From Desulfitobacterium sp038181555 (GTDB lineage Bacteria; Bacillota; Desulfitobacteriia; Desulfitobacteriales; Desulfitobacteriaceae), in the NCBI RefSeq assembly GCF_038181555.1, contig NZ_JBBWUA010000027.1, forward strand, positions 1 through 34,918: a DNA stretch of 34,918 nucleotides, read 5' to 3'. Both the position numbers and the translations under genes were made by a program. The notes under the pieces are model-generated. The model saw nothing but the letters and a program-made list of their open reading frames with translations. It was not told the origin of the DNA and ran no database searches. Of the stretch, positions 7,474-14,482 are shown in pieces. Within the stretch, counting starts at the first letter, position 1, and each line of letters begins with the position of its first letter.

Positions 7474-8316
7474 TCAGTAGAGAGTACCTGTATTAATGAC
7501 AGGCTGGGCAGAACGGTCAGAGACGATAGCCACCAGCAGATTATTGATCATAGCGGCTTTGCGCTCTTCATCCAGCTGCACTACGTTATCCTTTTCCAGA
7601 CGTTCCACTGCCATTTGAACCATACCCATAGCCCCCTCGACAATGATCTGACGGGCATCCAGTATAGCATTCGCTTGTTGACGTTGGAGCATGGCGCCGG
7701 CGATCTCAGTAGCATAAGCTAAGTGCGTCAGACGTGCTTCCATAACTTCGACTCCTGCAACCTTGAGGCGCTCCTGGAGCTCAATAGTGAGTTGCCCCGC
7801 TACTTCTTCGGAATTGCCACGTAAGGAATAGCCATCGGAGCGAACATTGTCATAGGGGTAACGGCTGGTCACATGACGGAGTGCCGTCTCGCTTTGGATC
7901 TCGACGAACTGCTCATACTTATCCACATCAAAAATGGCTTTGGCAGTATCCACGACCTTAAAAACGATAACAGCCGCGATCTCAATGGGATTTCCCTCCA
8001 CATCATTGACCTTTAGAGTTTTACTGTTGAAGTTACGGACCCGCAAAGAGACGGATTTACGCATGGAAAGGGGAATAGTGAGCCAGAGACCAGGTTCGCG
8101 AATGGTCCCCGTGTAGCTACCAAAAAAAGTGACGACATAGGATTTGTTGGGCTGAACCACAACAATCCCGCTGGACAAAAGCAAACCAATAAGAATCAGG
8201 GCGCTTCCTACGATAAACTGAGTCTGGAATATAAGTGCGATGCCTGCGACGATTAAAGCCAAAAAGATAACCACAGCAAGATAACCATTGAGTACCCAAG
8301 CCTTTTTTTCTTTCAT
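7474..8316 (-). CDS. SPFH/band-7 domain membrane protein
   Basis: 280 residues. Two close N-terminal membrane segments (about 11-30 and 34-54) are followed by an SPFH (stomatin/prohibitin/flotillin) domain (about 55-235) with the characteristic REPGLWLTIP, DVEGNPIEIAAVIVFKVVDT and LxxRLxxAGVEVxEARLTHLAYA stretches, then a short helical tail. SPFH proteins oligomerise into ring or cage assemblies that organise membrane microdomains. ATG 8316 follows AAAGGAGG at 9 bases. The ribosome site abuts an inverted repeat. Downstream on the same strand are the ribbon-helix-helix and GPP34 genes, which suggests a membrane-organising unit. Confidence 0.87.
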   Translation of the reverse strand: MKEKKAWVLNGYLAVVIFLALIVAGIALIFQTQFIVGSALILIGLLLSSGIVVVQPNKSYVVTFFGSYTGTIREPGLWLTIPLSMRKSVSLRVRNFNSKTLKVNDVEGNPIEIAAVIVFKVVDTAKAIFDVDKYEQFVEIQSETALRHVTSRYPYDNVRSDGYSLRGNSEEVAGQLTIELQERLKVAGVEVMEARLTHLAYATEIAGAMLQRQQANAILDARQIIVEGAMGMVQMAVERLEKDNVVQLDEERKAAMINNLLVAIVSDRSAQPVINTGTLY

Positions 8317-8330
8317 ACTGGACAGCCTCC

Positions 8331-8349
8331 TTTGACTAAAATAGTCAAA
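8331..8349 (-). promoter_or_regulatory. Palindrome overlapping the SPFH ribosome site
   Basis: A perfect 8-base inverted repeat, TTTGACTA-AAA-TAGTCAAA, lies in the 5' untranslated region. Its inner end shares bases with the AAAGGAGG ribosome site. As RNA it would fold into a hairpin that could mask translation. As DNA it could be an operator, for example for the ribbon-helix-helix protein. Confidence 0.5.
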
Positions 8350-8367
8350 TATTATTTCGATAGTAAT

Positions 8368-8396
8368 ATGATATCACTGTTATAATAAAATGTAAA
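8368..8396 (-). promoter_or_regulatory. Sigma-A-type promoter for the SPFH gene
   Basis: On the minus strand TTTACA (-35, 8396-8391) is followed after 17 bases by TATCAT (-10, 8373-8368). The predicted start is near 8361, about 45 bases before the ATG. Confidence 0.5.
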
Positions 8397-8431
8397 CAGT
8401 TTTAACAAAAATTTTTCATGAATTATAGTAC

Positions 8432-8452
8432 AGTTTGTCTATAAGACAAACT
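8432..8452. promoter_or_regulatory. 21-bp palindromic operator candidate
   Basis: Nine-base arms AGTTTGTCT / AGACAAACT around ATA, located about 35 bp upstream of the SPFH -35 box and 30 bp from the cupin terminator. The half-site AGTTTGTCT recurs at 9037-9045 in the cupin-MFS divergent region. A dimeric regulator site is plausible but its owner is unknown. Confidence 0.4.
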
Positions 8453-8478
8453 ATAGTTGAAATGAAGCGTATTTACAC

Positions 8479-8502
8479 AAAAAAACCCGGCGTAGCCGGG
8501 TT
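8479..8502 (-). terminator. Intrinsic terminator of the cupin gene
   Basis: Stem AACCCGGC / GCCGGGTT with a 3-base loop. On the minus strand it is followed by a run of T residues. It lies about 70 bases past the cupin stop. Confidence 0.8.
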
Positions 8503-8568
8503 CTCTTACGGTATATCAATCATAAAAGCGCGGATTGCAATATGCCGGCTTTGTGGACGTTGCTTCAC

Positions 8569-8913
8569 TTAACCTTCATTGATAATCAGCGCCATCATAA
8601 CAAGGTCGTCATCGGTAGGATTCTCAAGGCCATGGTGTTCGCCCACTTGAATCACGCAGACATCTCCGGAGCTGACTTCGGTTCTCGTCCCATCATGATC
8701 AGTAAAGATACCTTTGCCGGAAAGGATGTAGTAGGGCTCGGTGTTGCCGACATGCTGATGATAACCAATACTACTATGGGGCTTAATCGTAACCTTCGCA
8801 TACACATTGGCATGCCCCATCAATTCCTCCTTACTCAAGATATGAGAAAATACCACGCTTCCTTCGCCCCCACGAGCATTATGTACAGTTTCATCCATCG
8901 TTTTTCTGATCAT
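8569..8913 (-). CDS. Small single-domain cupin
   Basis: 114 residues forming one cupin barrel. Motif 1 is G-x5-HxH with H52, H54 and E59, and motif 2 contains H94 and N98 (GEHHGLEN), so the usual metal ligands are present. Small cupins of this type bind a metal and a small ligand as sugar-binding regulators, isomerases or dioxygenases, and sequence alone does not decide which. ATG 8913 follows AAGGAGG at about 6 bases. It is divergent from an MFS transporter, which hints at a shared small-molecule substrate (inference). Confidence 0.82.
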   Translation of the reverse strand: MIRKTMDETVHNARGGEGSVVFSHILSKEELMGHANVYAKVTIKPHSSIGYHQHVGNTEPYYILSGKGIFTDHDGTRTEVSSGDVCVIQVGEHHGLENPTDDDLVMMALIINEG

Positions 8914-9174
8914 TTTATATCCTCCTTCATAAGGTTATATACTTCAGAATAACCCGACGTGATCTAAAAGTAAACTGAGTAAACCCAATAGTCTTTTCGA
9001 GGATATTTGTAAAGAGATGTCCATTCGTAGGGCCATAGTTTGTCTCCTATAGCTTTTTTCATATATAGTAGATAATAAAAAAGGGAATAGTGGAATGGAG
9101 AACAAATATGGTATAGTAAACTATGTGAATTAATTATTTTACAAAATACCCGTACATATATGGAGGAGGTTCTT

Positions 9175-10338
9175 ATGAGTAGACGAACGCTAAAATTTGG
9201 GGTGCTCGCCGTAAGTGCCATGGGCATGGGAGCCATGGTCACAAATCCAGTCCTAGCCGATATTATGAAGGCCTTCCCAGATATTGATCCGACAACTATT
9301 ATGCTGATTTCTGGGCTGCCGTCCTTATTTGTTGTTATCTTTGCACCGATCTATGGAAAACTAACTCAATATTTACCTAAGAAAACCCTTTTTGCCATAG
9401 CGTCTCTGTGCTTTGCCGTGGGTGGAATCATGCCTGCTTTCCTAAGTAATTTCACGCTTATATTAGCTATGCGTTGTCTACTGGGAGTAGGCCTTGGTTT
9501 TCTCTTGCCCATGGCAGCAGATTTAATCTCAGACTTCTTTGACGGGCACGAAAGAGAGACTATGATGGGATTTCAATCAGCCTTTACAAGCATCGGTGGC
9601 ATTATGTATCAATTGGCAGGAGGATTTCTCGGCTCCTATGGCTGGGATTATGCTTTCTATGCCTATATTATCGGTGTGATCATCTTCTTTGCCGTTCACT
9701 TAACTTTACCGGAACCAGAGCGCAAGGTTATTCCTCAAGGTGAAAAGATGAAAATGCCCAGTCGTGTGTATACCAGCTTTTTTTCCTTGTTCGCCTTTCA
9801 GATTATTTTGTTTATCCTCATGAACAACGCAGCAGTCATGCTTGATGGGGAAAAGATGGGTGATGCAGCTTCCATCGGCTTAGCTTTAACCCTGATGACA
9901 GTCGGTGGTTTAATTGGCGGTTTTTTTGCTGGGAAAGTCATGCGTATTTTAAAAGAATACACCTTTTCTATACTATACCTCCTCTGCGCAGCCGGCTTTG
10001 GCATTGGCTACACCTCCCACACCCTTCTCCAGTTTTTTGTCGCAACTACGATGATCGGTCTATCTATGGGTGTTTTAGTACCTTCTTATTGGGTTAAGCT
10101 TTCGGTGTCGGTCCCACCGCCCTTGGTTGCCCTGGCCATATCGATTGGCGTTAGTGCCATGAACATTGGTGGCTTTGTTCAGCCCTATGTGTATGCTGGG
10201 ATCAGTAAGCTCTTCGGTCTCCAAATCGGCAGGGATTCTTTTTTAGTGGCCATAGTGGCTAGCCTGTTCATGGCTGCCTTCGTTTTTATTGATGCAAAGG
10301 CTTCGCAAAAAGCCAGCACTCCAAAAGGAGTTGCCTAA
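9175..10338 (+). CDS. MFS transporter
   Basis: 387 residues with about 12 hydrophobic segments. The loop after TM2 has the MFS motif A-like GKLTQYLPKKTLF, and the central loop (about 183-195) is charged. I start at ATG 9175 because GGAGGAGG directly precedes it. The ATG at 9160 would make that ribosome site coding. The protein resembles sugar- or drug-efflux-type 12-helix permeases, and the substrate cannot be read from the sequence. It is divergent from the cupin gene across a 261-bp spacer. A terminator follows at 10393. Confidence 0.85.
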   Translation: MSRRTLKFGVLAVSAMGMGAMVTNPVLADIMKAFPDIDPTTIMLISGLPSLFVVIFAPIYGKLTQYLPKKTLFAIASLCFAVGGIMPAFLSNFTLILAMRCLLGVGLGFLLPMAADLISDFFDGHERETMMGFQSAFTSIGGIMYQLAGGFLGSYGWDYAFYAYIIGVIIFFAVHLTLPEPERKVIPQGEKMKMPSRVYTSFFSLFAFQIILFILMNNAAVMLDGEKMGDAASIGLALTLMTVGGLIGGFFAGKVMRILKEYTFSILYLLCAAGFGIGYTSHTLLQFFVATTMIGLSMGVLVPSYWVKLSVSVPPPLVALAISIGVSAMNIGGFVQPYVYAGISKLFGLQIGRDSFLVAIVASLFMAAFVFIDAKASQKASTPKGVA

Positions 10339-10392
10339 AAGAAGACCACATAAGAGTAGAGTTCCTTTTATGACAAGAAGTTAGTAATGAAG

Positions 10393-10422
10393 AAAGAGCT
10401 GCACTATCAAGGCAGCTCTTTT
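10393..10422 (+). terminator. Terminator after MFS gene
   Basis: Ten-base stem AAAGAGCTGC / GCAGCTCTTT (10393-10402 / 10412-10421) ending in TTTT, between the convergent MFS and zinc-ribbon genes. Confidence 0.7.
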
Positions 10423-10435
10423 GGTGTCTCAGTTC

Positions 10436-11713
10436 TCATAATTTTGTTCCGCACTGCGAACAATAGCTGGCACCTTCACGTGTCTTCCGACCGCAGGTTG
10501 GGCAGAAGTTCGCTGTATCCTCTGATTCTACCGGTAACGGTATGCGGGGATGAGATGGGTTATATGGGGAATCATAAGGAGATTCGGGTGAGCTATAAGG
10601 ATCCTTAGGAGGAGTATAAGGATTGCTTGGGGCTGGATAGGAAGCTATAGGCACATCGGGTGCATCAGGTTTGTTGGGCGGTGATTCTGGTGCAGCACTT
10701 GAAGGTGCGTCAGTAGGTTTGTTTCCTTCATAGGCCGGATGGTATCGTGAATCAGTGGAGACAGTAAAAGGAGAGGTTTCCGGCCGGAGTACTGGAGTCG
10801 TTGGATCATCGTATAGATTTCCGATAGGCTTTTCCTCTTCCTCAAGGGTGAACACCCAAACGACGGGGAGAATCATTAAAAAGGGAGTAACAATTAAGGA
10901 GAGAATCAGCCCGACATCCGATGCGTTGTTATCAAACAAGCCAATCAGAAGTTGAATACCCAATATGGTTAAAAAGGCTCCCCACAGGGGTCCCATATGG
11001 CGACGGTAGAAGCTCCAGCTTTCTTTAAAGGCCTGTCCAAAGGGAAGATGAAGCTGGGTTAACATTCTGTAAGGTGCAGATGTAATCCAAGGAGCCAGAA
11101 AGATTCCTAAAGCAACAAACACAAGCATATAGATGATCGCGAACGAAGCCATAGCATACTCAGACTGGAATCTCATCGCAATCACTATTCCTAAACTAAG
11201 CATAACAATGGACATCAGCATGAGAATAGCGGACCAACCAAGAATTCGAGCAAAGCCCTGAAATCGGATATCCCGAAATTGGGCCTTCTCAACGTAGGCT
11301 TTTTTTGTTAAATGAAAGACTCCGGCTTGGAAGAAAGAAGCCAAAAGTATACTCAGCAAAACAAGCAGGGCAATCGACAGCAGGATGGTGGGCGCCATAT
11401 TCATAAAGGGTGCCAATTCTTCAAGGTAAGGGGCTAATTCCCCGAAAGAGCCATCACCAAAGCTGGGGCCATAGCCAAAGTTCGTCATGGAGTCATAGCC
11501 CGGTGGAACTGGAACCGTGGGGTCTATATAGGGGCTAGAAGGGAAGGATGAACTGAACTCACCCGAACGGAGGACAGGCATGATTGCCGCCGCGATGGAT
11601 AGGGCAGCCATGATGGAGCTTATAATTATAAAAATAATGTAAAAGCCAAAAAGAGGGAGAGCCATTCTCTTAAAGGTTTCGATGGTTTTTTTCATACGGT
11701 CGGTCCAACTCAA
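10436..11713 (-). CDS. Polytopic membrane protein with C-terminal zinc ribbon
   Basis: 425 residues. About six membrane helices form the N-terminal two thirds, with a Gly/Pro-rich outside loop after the first. A long Pro/Ser/Asp-rich linker (about 310-400, full of P-Y-N-P and SPESPYDSP-like words) leads to a zinc ribbon, CPTC-x9-CSQC, at the extreme C-terminus. Start TTG 11713 is chosen because AAAGGTGG lies about 7 bases upstream. The ATG at 11788 has none. Zinc-ribbon membrane proteins of this layout are widespread in Firmicutes and mostly uncharacterised. No function is assigned. Confidence 0.8.
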   Translation of the reverse strand: MSWTDRMKKTIETFKRMALPLFGFYIIFIIISSIMAALSIAAAIMPVLRSGEFSSSFPSSPYIDPTVPVPPGYDSMTNFGYGPSFGDGSFGELAPYLEELAPFMNMAPTILLSIALLVLLSILLASFFQAGVFHLTKKAYVEKAQFRDIRFQGFARILGWSAILMLMSIVMLSLGIVIAMRFQSEYAMASFAIIYMLVFVALGIFLAPWITSAPYRMLTQLHLPFGQAFKESWSFYRRHMGPLWGAFLTILGIQLLIGLFDNNASDVGLILSLIVTPFLMILPVVWVFTLEEEEKPIGNLYDDPTTPVLRPETSPFTVSTDSRYHPAYEGNKPTDAPSSAAPESPPNKPDAPDVPIASYPAPSNPYTPPKDPYSSPESPYDSPYNPSHPRIPLPVESEDTANFCPTCGRKTREGASYCSQCGTKL

Positions 11714-11903
11714 GTAAACCCCACCTTTCAGGAACGTTTTAATACTTATAATTATTTTACATGGGGGATGACATTTTGAATAGTACATTTATAGAAACTT
11801 TACGCTTACCTTATGTGATTCAGAAGATGCTTATACTATAATTAAAGTGCTGGGAATATTTAAGCTGGAAGAAATATTACAGTAAGAAAAGCGAAAAAGG
11901 ATG

Positions 11904-11932
11904 TTGTATTTTTATACATTGTTTAGTATAAT
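11904..11932 (+). promoter_or_regulatory. argF promoter
   Basis: TTGTAT (-35) and a perfect TATAAT (-10) are separated by 17 bases, about 38 bases before the argF start. Confidence 0.7.
11905..11918. promoter_or_regulatory. Candidate ArgR/AhrC operator (ARG box)
   Basis: The perfect palindrome TGTATTTTTATACA overlaps the argF -35 box. It differs from the ARG-box core TGAATnnnnATTCA by one base in each half, so arginine-dependent repression here is plausible. Confidence 0.5.
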
Positions 11933-11969
11933 AATTCATATTAAATAAAGCTAGGAAGTGGGAGATGCA

Positions 11970-12911
11970 ATGCTGGTTTTAGATAAGGAGCATTTTGTTG
12001 GACGAGATTTTATCTGTCTAAAAGACTTTACGCCAGAAGAAATTATACATATGTTAAAGGTTGCTAAAGCCTTAAAAGAAGAGAGAAAAGCGGGTATTCC
12101 CCATCCGGTTCTGCAGGGAAAAACCCTAGCCATGATTTTTACCAAGTCATCTACACGCACACGGGTTGCCTTTGAAGCGGGTATGATTCAATTGGGAGGA
12201 CATGCCTTGTTTTTGAGCAACAGGGATATTCAAATCGGCCGTGGGGAACCTATCAAAGATACCGCTCGAGTCTTATCTCGAATGGTGGATGGAATCATGA
12301 TTCGAACCCATAGTCATCAAGATGTCATTGAGTTAGCTCAGTATTCCCAGATCCCCATTATCAATGGTTTGAGCGATTTTCTCCATCCGACCCAGGTTCT
12401 GGCTGATCTGCTCACCATCCAAGAACATAAAAATCGTCTGGAAGGCCTAAAGATGACATACATTGGAGATGGTAACAACATGGCACATTCTCTAATGTTT
12501 GCCGGAAAAATGGGCATGCATGTCGTCATTGCTTCACCTGCTGGCTATAAGCCAGATCCCCAAGTAGTAGCCACTGCTCAAGAGCAAGCCAAGAAGAACG
12601 GTGGACTAGTGGAATGGATGGAGGATCCTCTTGCCGCAGCCAAGGAGGCAGATGTGCTCTATACGGATGTTTGGGCCAGTATGGGTCAAGAAGAAGAGTC
12701 CCAAATCCGCATGAGGGATTTCCAAGGGTATCAAATTAACGGAGAAACCATAAAAGCAGCAAAATCCGACACCATCGTCATGCATTGTCTTCCTGCCCAT
12801 AGAGGTGAGGAAATTACCGAAGAGGTCTTAGAAGGGGCACAGTCCGTTGTTTTCGATGAAGCAGAAAACAGGCTCCATGCTCATAAAGCAATCATGGCAT
12901 TATTGCTGTAA
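11970..12911 (+). CDS. argF: Ornithine carbamoyltransferase
   Basis: 313 residues. Transfers the carbamoyl group of carbamoyl phosphate to ornithine to give citrulline in the cytoplasm. Seen: the carbamoyl-phosphate motif STRTR (about 61-65), HPTQ (139-142), and the HCLPAHRGEE segment (about 272-281) with the catalytic cysteine. ATG 11970 follows GGGAG at 5 bases. A GTG at 11958 in frame would add four residues, and the annotated start may differ there. It is followed by argG after a 172-bp spacer and then argH, which completes the ornithine-to-arginine path. The biosynthetic ArgF is favoured over a catabolic enzyme by this context. Confidence 0.96.
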   Translation: MLVLDKEHFVGRDFICLKDFTPEEIIHMLKVAKALKEERKAGIPHPVLQGKTLAMIFTKSSTRTRVAFEAGMIQLGGHALFLSNRDIQIGRGEPIKDTARVLSRMVDGIMIRTHSHQDVIELAQYSQIPIINGLSDFLHPTQVLADLLTIQEHKNRLEGLKMTYIGDGNNMAHSLMFAGKMGMHVVIASPAGYKPDPQVVATAQEQAKKNGGLVEWMEDPLAAAKEADVLYTDVWASMGQEEESQIRMRDFQGYQINGETIKAAKSDTIVMHCLPAHRGEEITEEVLEGAQSVVFDEAENRLHAHKAIMALLL

Positions 12912-12965
12912 AAGGCAGGAATTTAGGATTTGGTAAAGAATTAGTATAGGTTAAGTCGATAAATA

Positions 12966-13012
12966 CTCAGCTAGAATCTAACCTCCACTCGGAGTCAGAT
13001 TCATTAGCTAAG
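12966..13012 (+). other. Hairpin in the argF-argG spacer
   Basis: An imperfect hairpin with AGCT/AGCT and GAATCT/AGATTC arms and an inner ACTC/GAGT stem. It lacks a T run, so it is not a simple terminator. It could be an mRNA processing or attenuation element. Confidence 0.35.
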
Positions 13013-13083
13013 TGTTTAATAGGTGTTTTCCATATCTGAGTAAGAGTTTGCTATATCTGAGTTATGAAAGGAAGTTATCCTCA

Positions 13084-14289
13084 ATGAAAAAAGTAGTGCT
13101 TGCGTATTCCGGGGGATTAGATACCTCGATCATTATCCCTTGGTTAAAAGAAAATTATGGTTATGAAGTAATTGCTATGGCTGCTGATCTCGGACAAGGT
13201 GAAGAACTGGAGCCTCTCCATGAAAAAGCTATTAAGAGTGGAGCCAGTAAATTATATATCGAGAATCTCCAAGAAGAATTTGTTACCGATTTTATCTACC
13301 CGACCTTAAAAGCTGGTGCAGTCTATGAAGGTAAATATCTATTAGGTACCTCCTTTGCTCGTCCCTTAATCGCCCAGCGCTTAGTGGAGATTGCAGAGAA
13401 AGAAGGGGCTGTGGCTATCGCTCATGGTGCCACAGGAAAAGGGAATGACCAAGTTCGCTTTGAACTGGCAGTAAAGGCCCTTAACCCTGATCTGGAAATC
13501 ATTGCACCTTGGCGGATCTGGGATATCAAATCCCGGGAGGATGCCATTGATTATGCGGTGGAGAGAGGGATTCCCGTCCCTGTTACGAAAGATCGCCCCT
13601 ACAGCATGGACCGCAATGTCTGGCATCTCAGTCATGAAGGCGGTGACCTAGAAGACCCCTGGAACGAGCCTAAGAAGGATCTCTATCTCCTTGGAGTTTC
13701 ACCCGAGGATGCGCCGGATCAAGCGGAATATGTGGAGTTGGATTTTGAACAAGGTATCCCCGTCTCCCTCAATGGCGAGAAGCTAGGCCCTGTTCAGCTG
13801 TTGGAAGCCCTCAACGCGATAGGTGGCAAGCATGGCATCGGTATTGTTGATATGGTTGAAAACCGACTGGTAGGCATGAAGTCCCGGGGTGTTTATGAGA
13901 CCCCAGGTGGAACCATCCTCTACACTGCTCATCAAGCGTTGGAGCACTTGACCCTAGATCGTTTAACCCTTCACTATAAAGAACAAATTGCCCTGAAATA
14001 TGCCGAACTTGTGTATGATGGCGTCTGGTATTCACCTTTGCGGGAAGCCTTGGATGCGTTTGTCGATGTCACCCAGAAAAATGTCACAGGCACCGTGCGC
14101 CTGAAACTATACAAAGGCAACTGCAGCCTAGCAGGCACTAAGTCTCCTTATTCTCTCTATAGTGAGGAGTTCGCCACCTTTGGACGAGATGGCGTTTACA
14201 ATCAAAAGGATGCTGAAGGCTTCATCAACCTTTTCGGCCTTCCCCTTAAAGTCAGAGCGCTTATGGAGAAAAAGTCAGGGTTGAGATAA
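13084..14289 (+). CDS. argG: Argininosuccinate synthase
   Basis: 401 residues. Joins citrulline and aspartate with ATP to form argininosuccinate. Seen: the pyrophosphatase-type ATP loop AYSGGLDTS (7-15), ATGKGNDQVRFE (about 116-127), and RPYSMDRNVWHLSHEGG (about 173-189), all diagnostic. ATG 13084 is preceded by an AAAGGAAG site about 11 bases away. An upstream in-frame ATG at 13012 would add 24 residues not typical of the family. It lies between argF and argH, with a terminator right after it. Confidence 0.97.
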   Translation: MKKVVLAYSGGLDTSIIIPWLKENYGYEVIAMAADLGQGEELEPLHEKAIKSGASKLYIENLQEEFVTDFIYPTLKAGAVYEGKYLLGTSFARPLIAQRLVEIAEKEGAVAIAHGATGKGNDQVRFELAVKALNPDLEIIAPWRIWDIKSREDAIDYAVERGIPVPVTKDRPYSMDRNVWHLSHEGGDLEDPWNEPKKDLYLLGVSPEDAPDQAEYVELDFEQGIPVSLNGEKLGPVQLLEALNAIGGKHGIGIVDMVENRLVGMKSRGVYETPGGTILYTAHQALEHLTLDRLTLHYKEQIALKYAELVYDGVWYSPLREALDAFVDVTQKNVTGTVRLKLYKGNCSLAGTKSPYSLYSEEFATFGRDGVYNQKDAEGFINLFGLPLKVRALMEKKSGLR

Positions 14290-14302
14290 CAAAGATCAAT
14301 GC

Positions 14303-14330
14303 AAAAAGCGCCCTCAGGGCGCTTTTTACA
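14303..14330 (+). terminator. Terminator between argG and argH
   Basis: An almost perfect self-complementary stretch with AAAAAGCGCCC / GGGCGCTTTTT arms and T5 lies 14 bases past the argG stop. Transcription of argH must read through it or start anew in the next 150 bases. Confidence 0.8.
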
Positions 14331-14404
14331 CTTTGCCAATTTCCTCATTAACAAAGAAAATAGCATTGGCAATATCGCAGAAACACAGCGGAAACGTAAC
14401 AGAA

Positions 14405-14451
14405 ACATCACTGACGATACCACTGACAATATCATTAACAATATCACTAGA
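14405..14451 (+). repeat. Imperfect 12-bp tandem repeat upstream of argH
   Basis: Four copies of an approximately 12-base unit related to AATATCACTGAC (14405-14415, 14416-14427, 14428-14439, 14440-14451) sit in the argG-argH spacer. The argH frame stays open through them and would encode a TISL/TIPL-type repeat if an upstream start were used. Confidence 0.6.
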
Positions 14452-14482
14452 AAGTTGCCAATTAAGAAAGGAAGGAATACAC

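Noticed and set aside
8964..9242. 92-residue minus-strand ORF in the cupin-MFS spacer
   Set aside because: It overlaps the MFS gene start antisense, has irregular composition and no ribosome site.
10387..10608. Short plus-strand ORF after the MFS gene
   Set aside because: It begins inside the terminator hairpin and overlaps the zinc-ribbon gene antisense. It has no ribosome site.
12912..13083. T-box or arginine riboswitch before argG
   Set aside because: No T-box core sequence or terminator/antiterminator pair was seen, only an imperfect hairpin and direct repeats.
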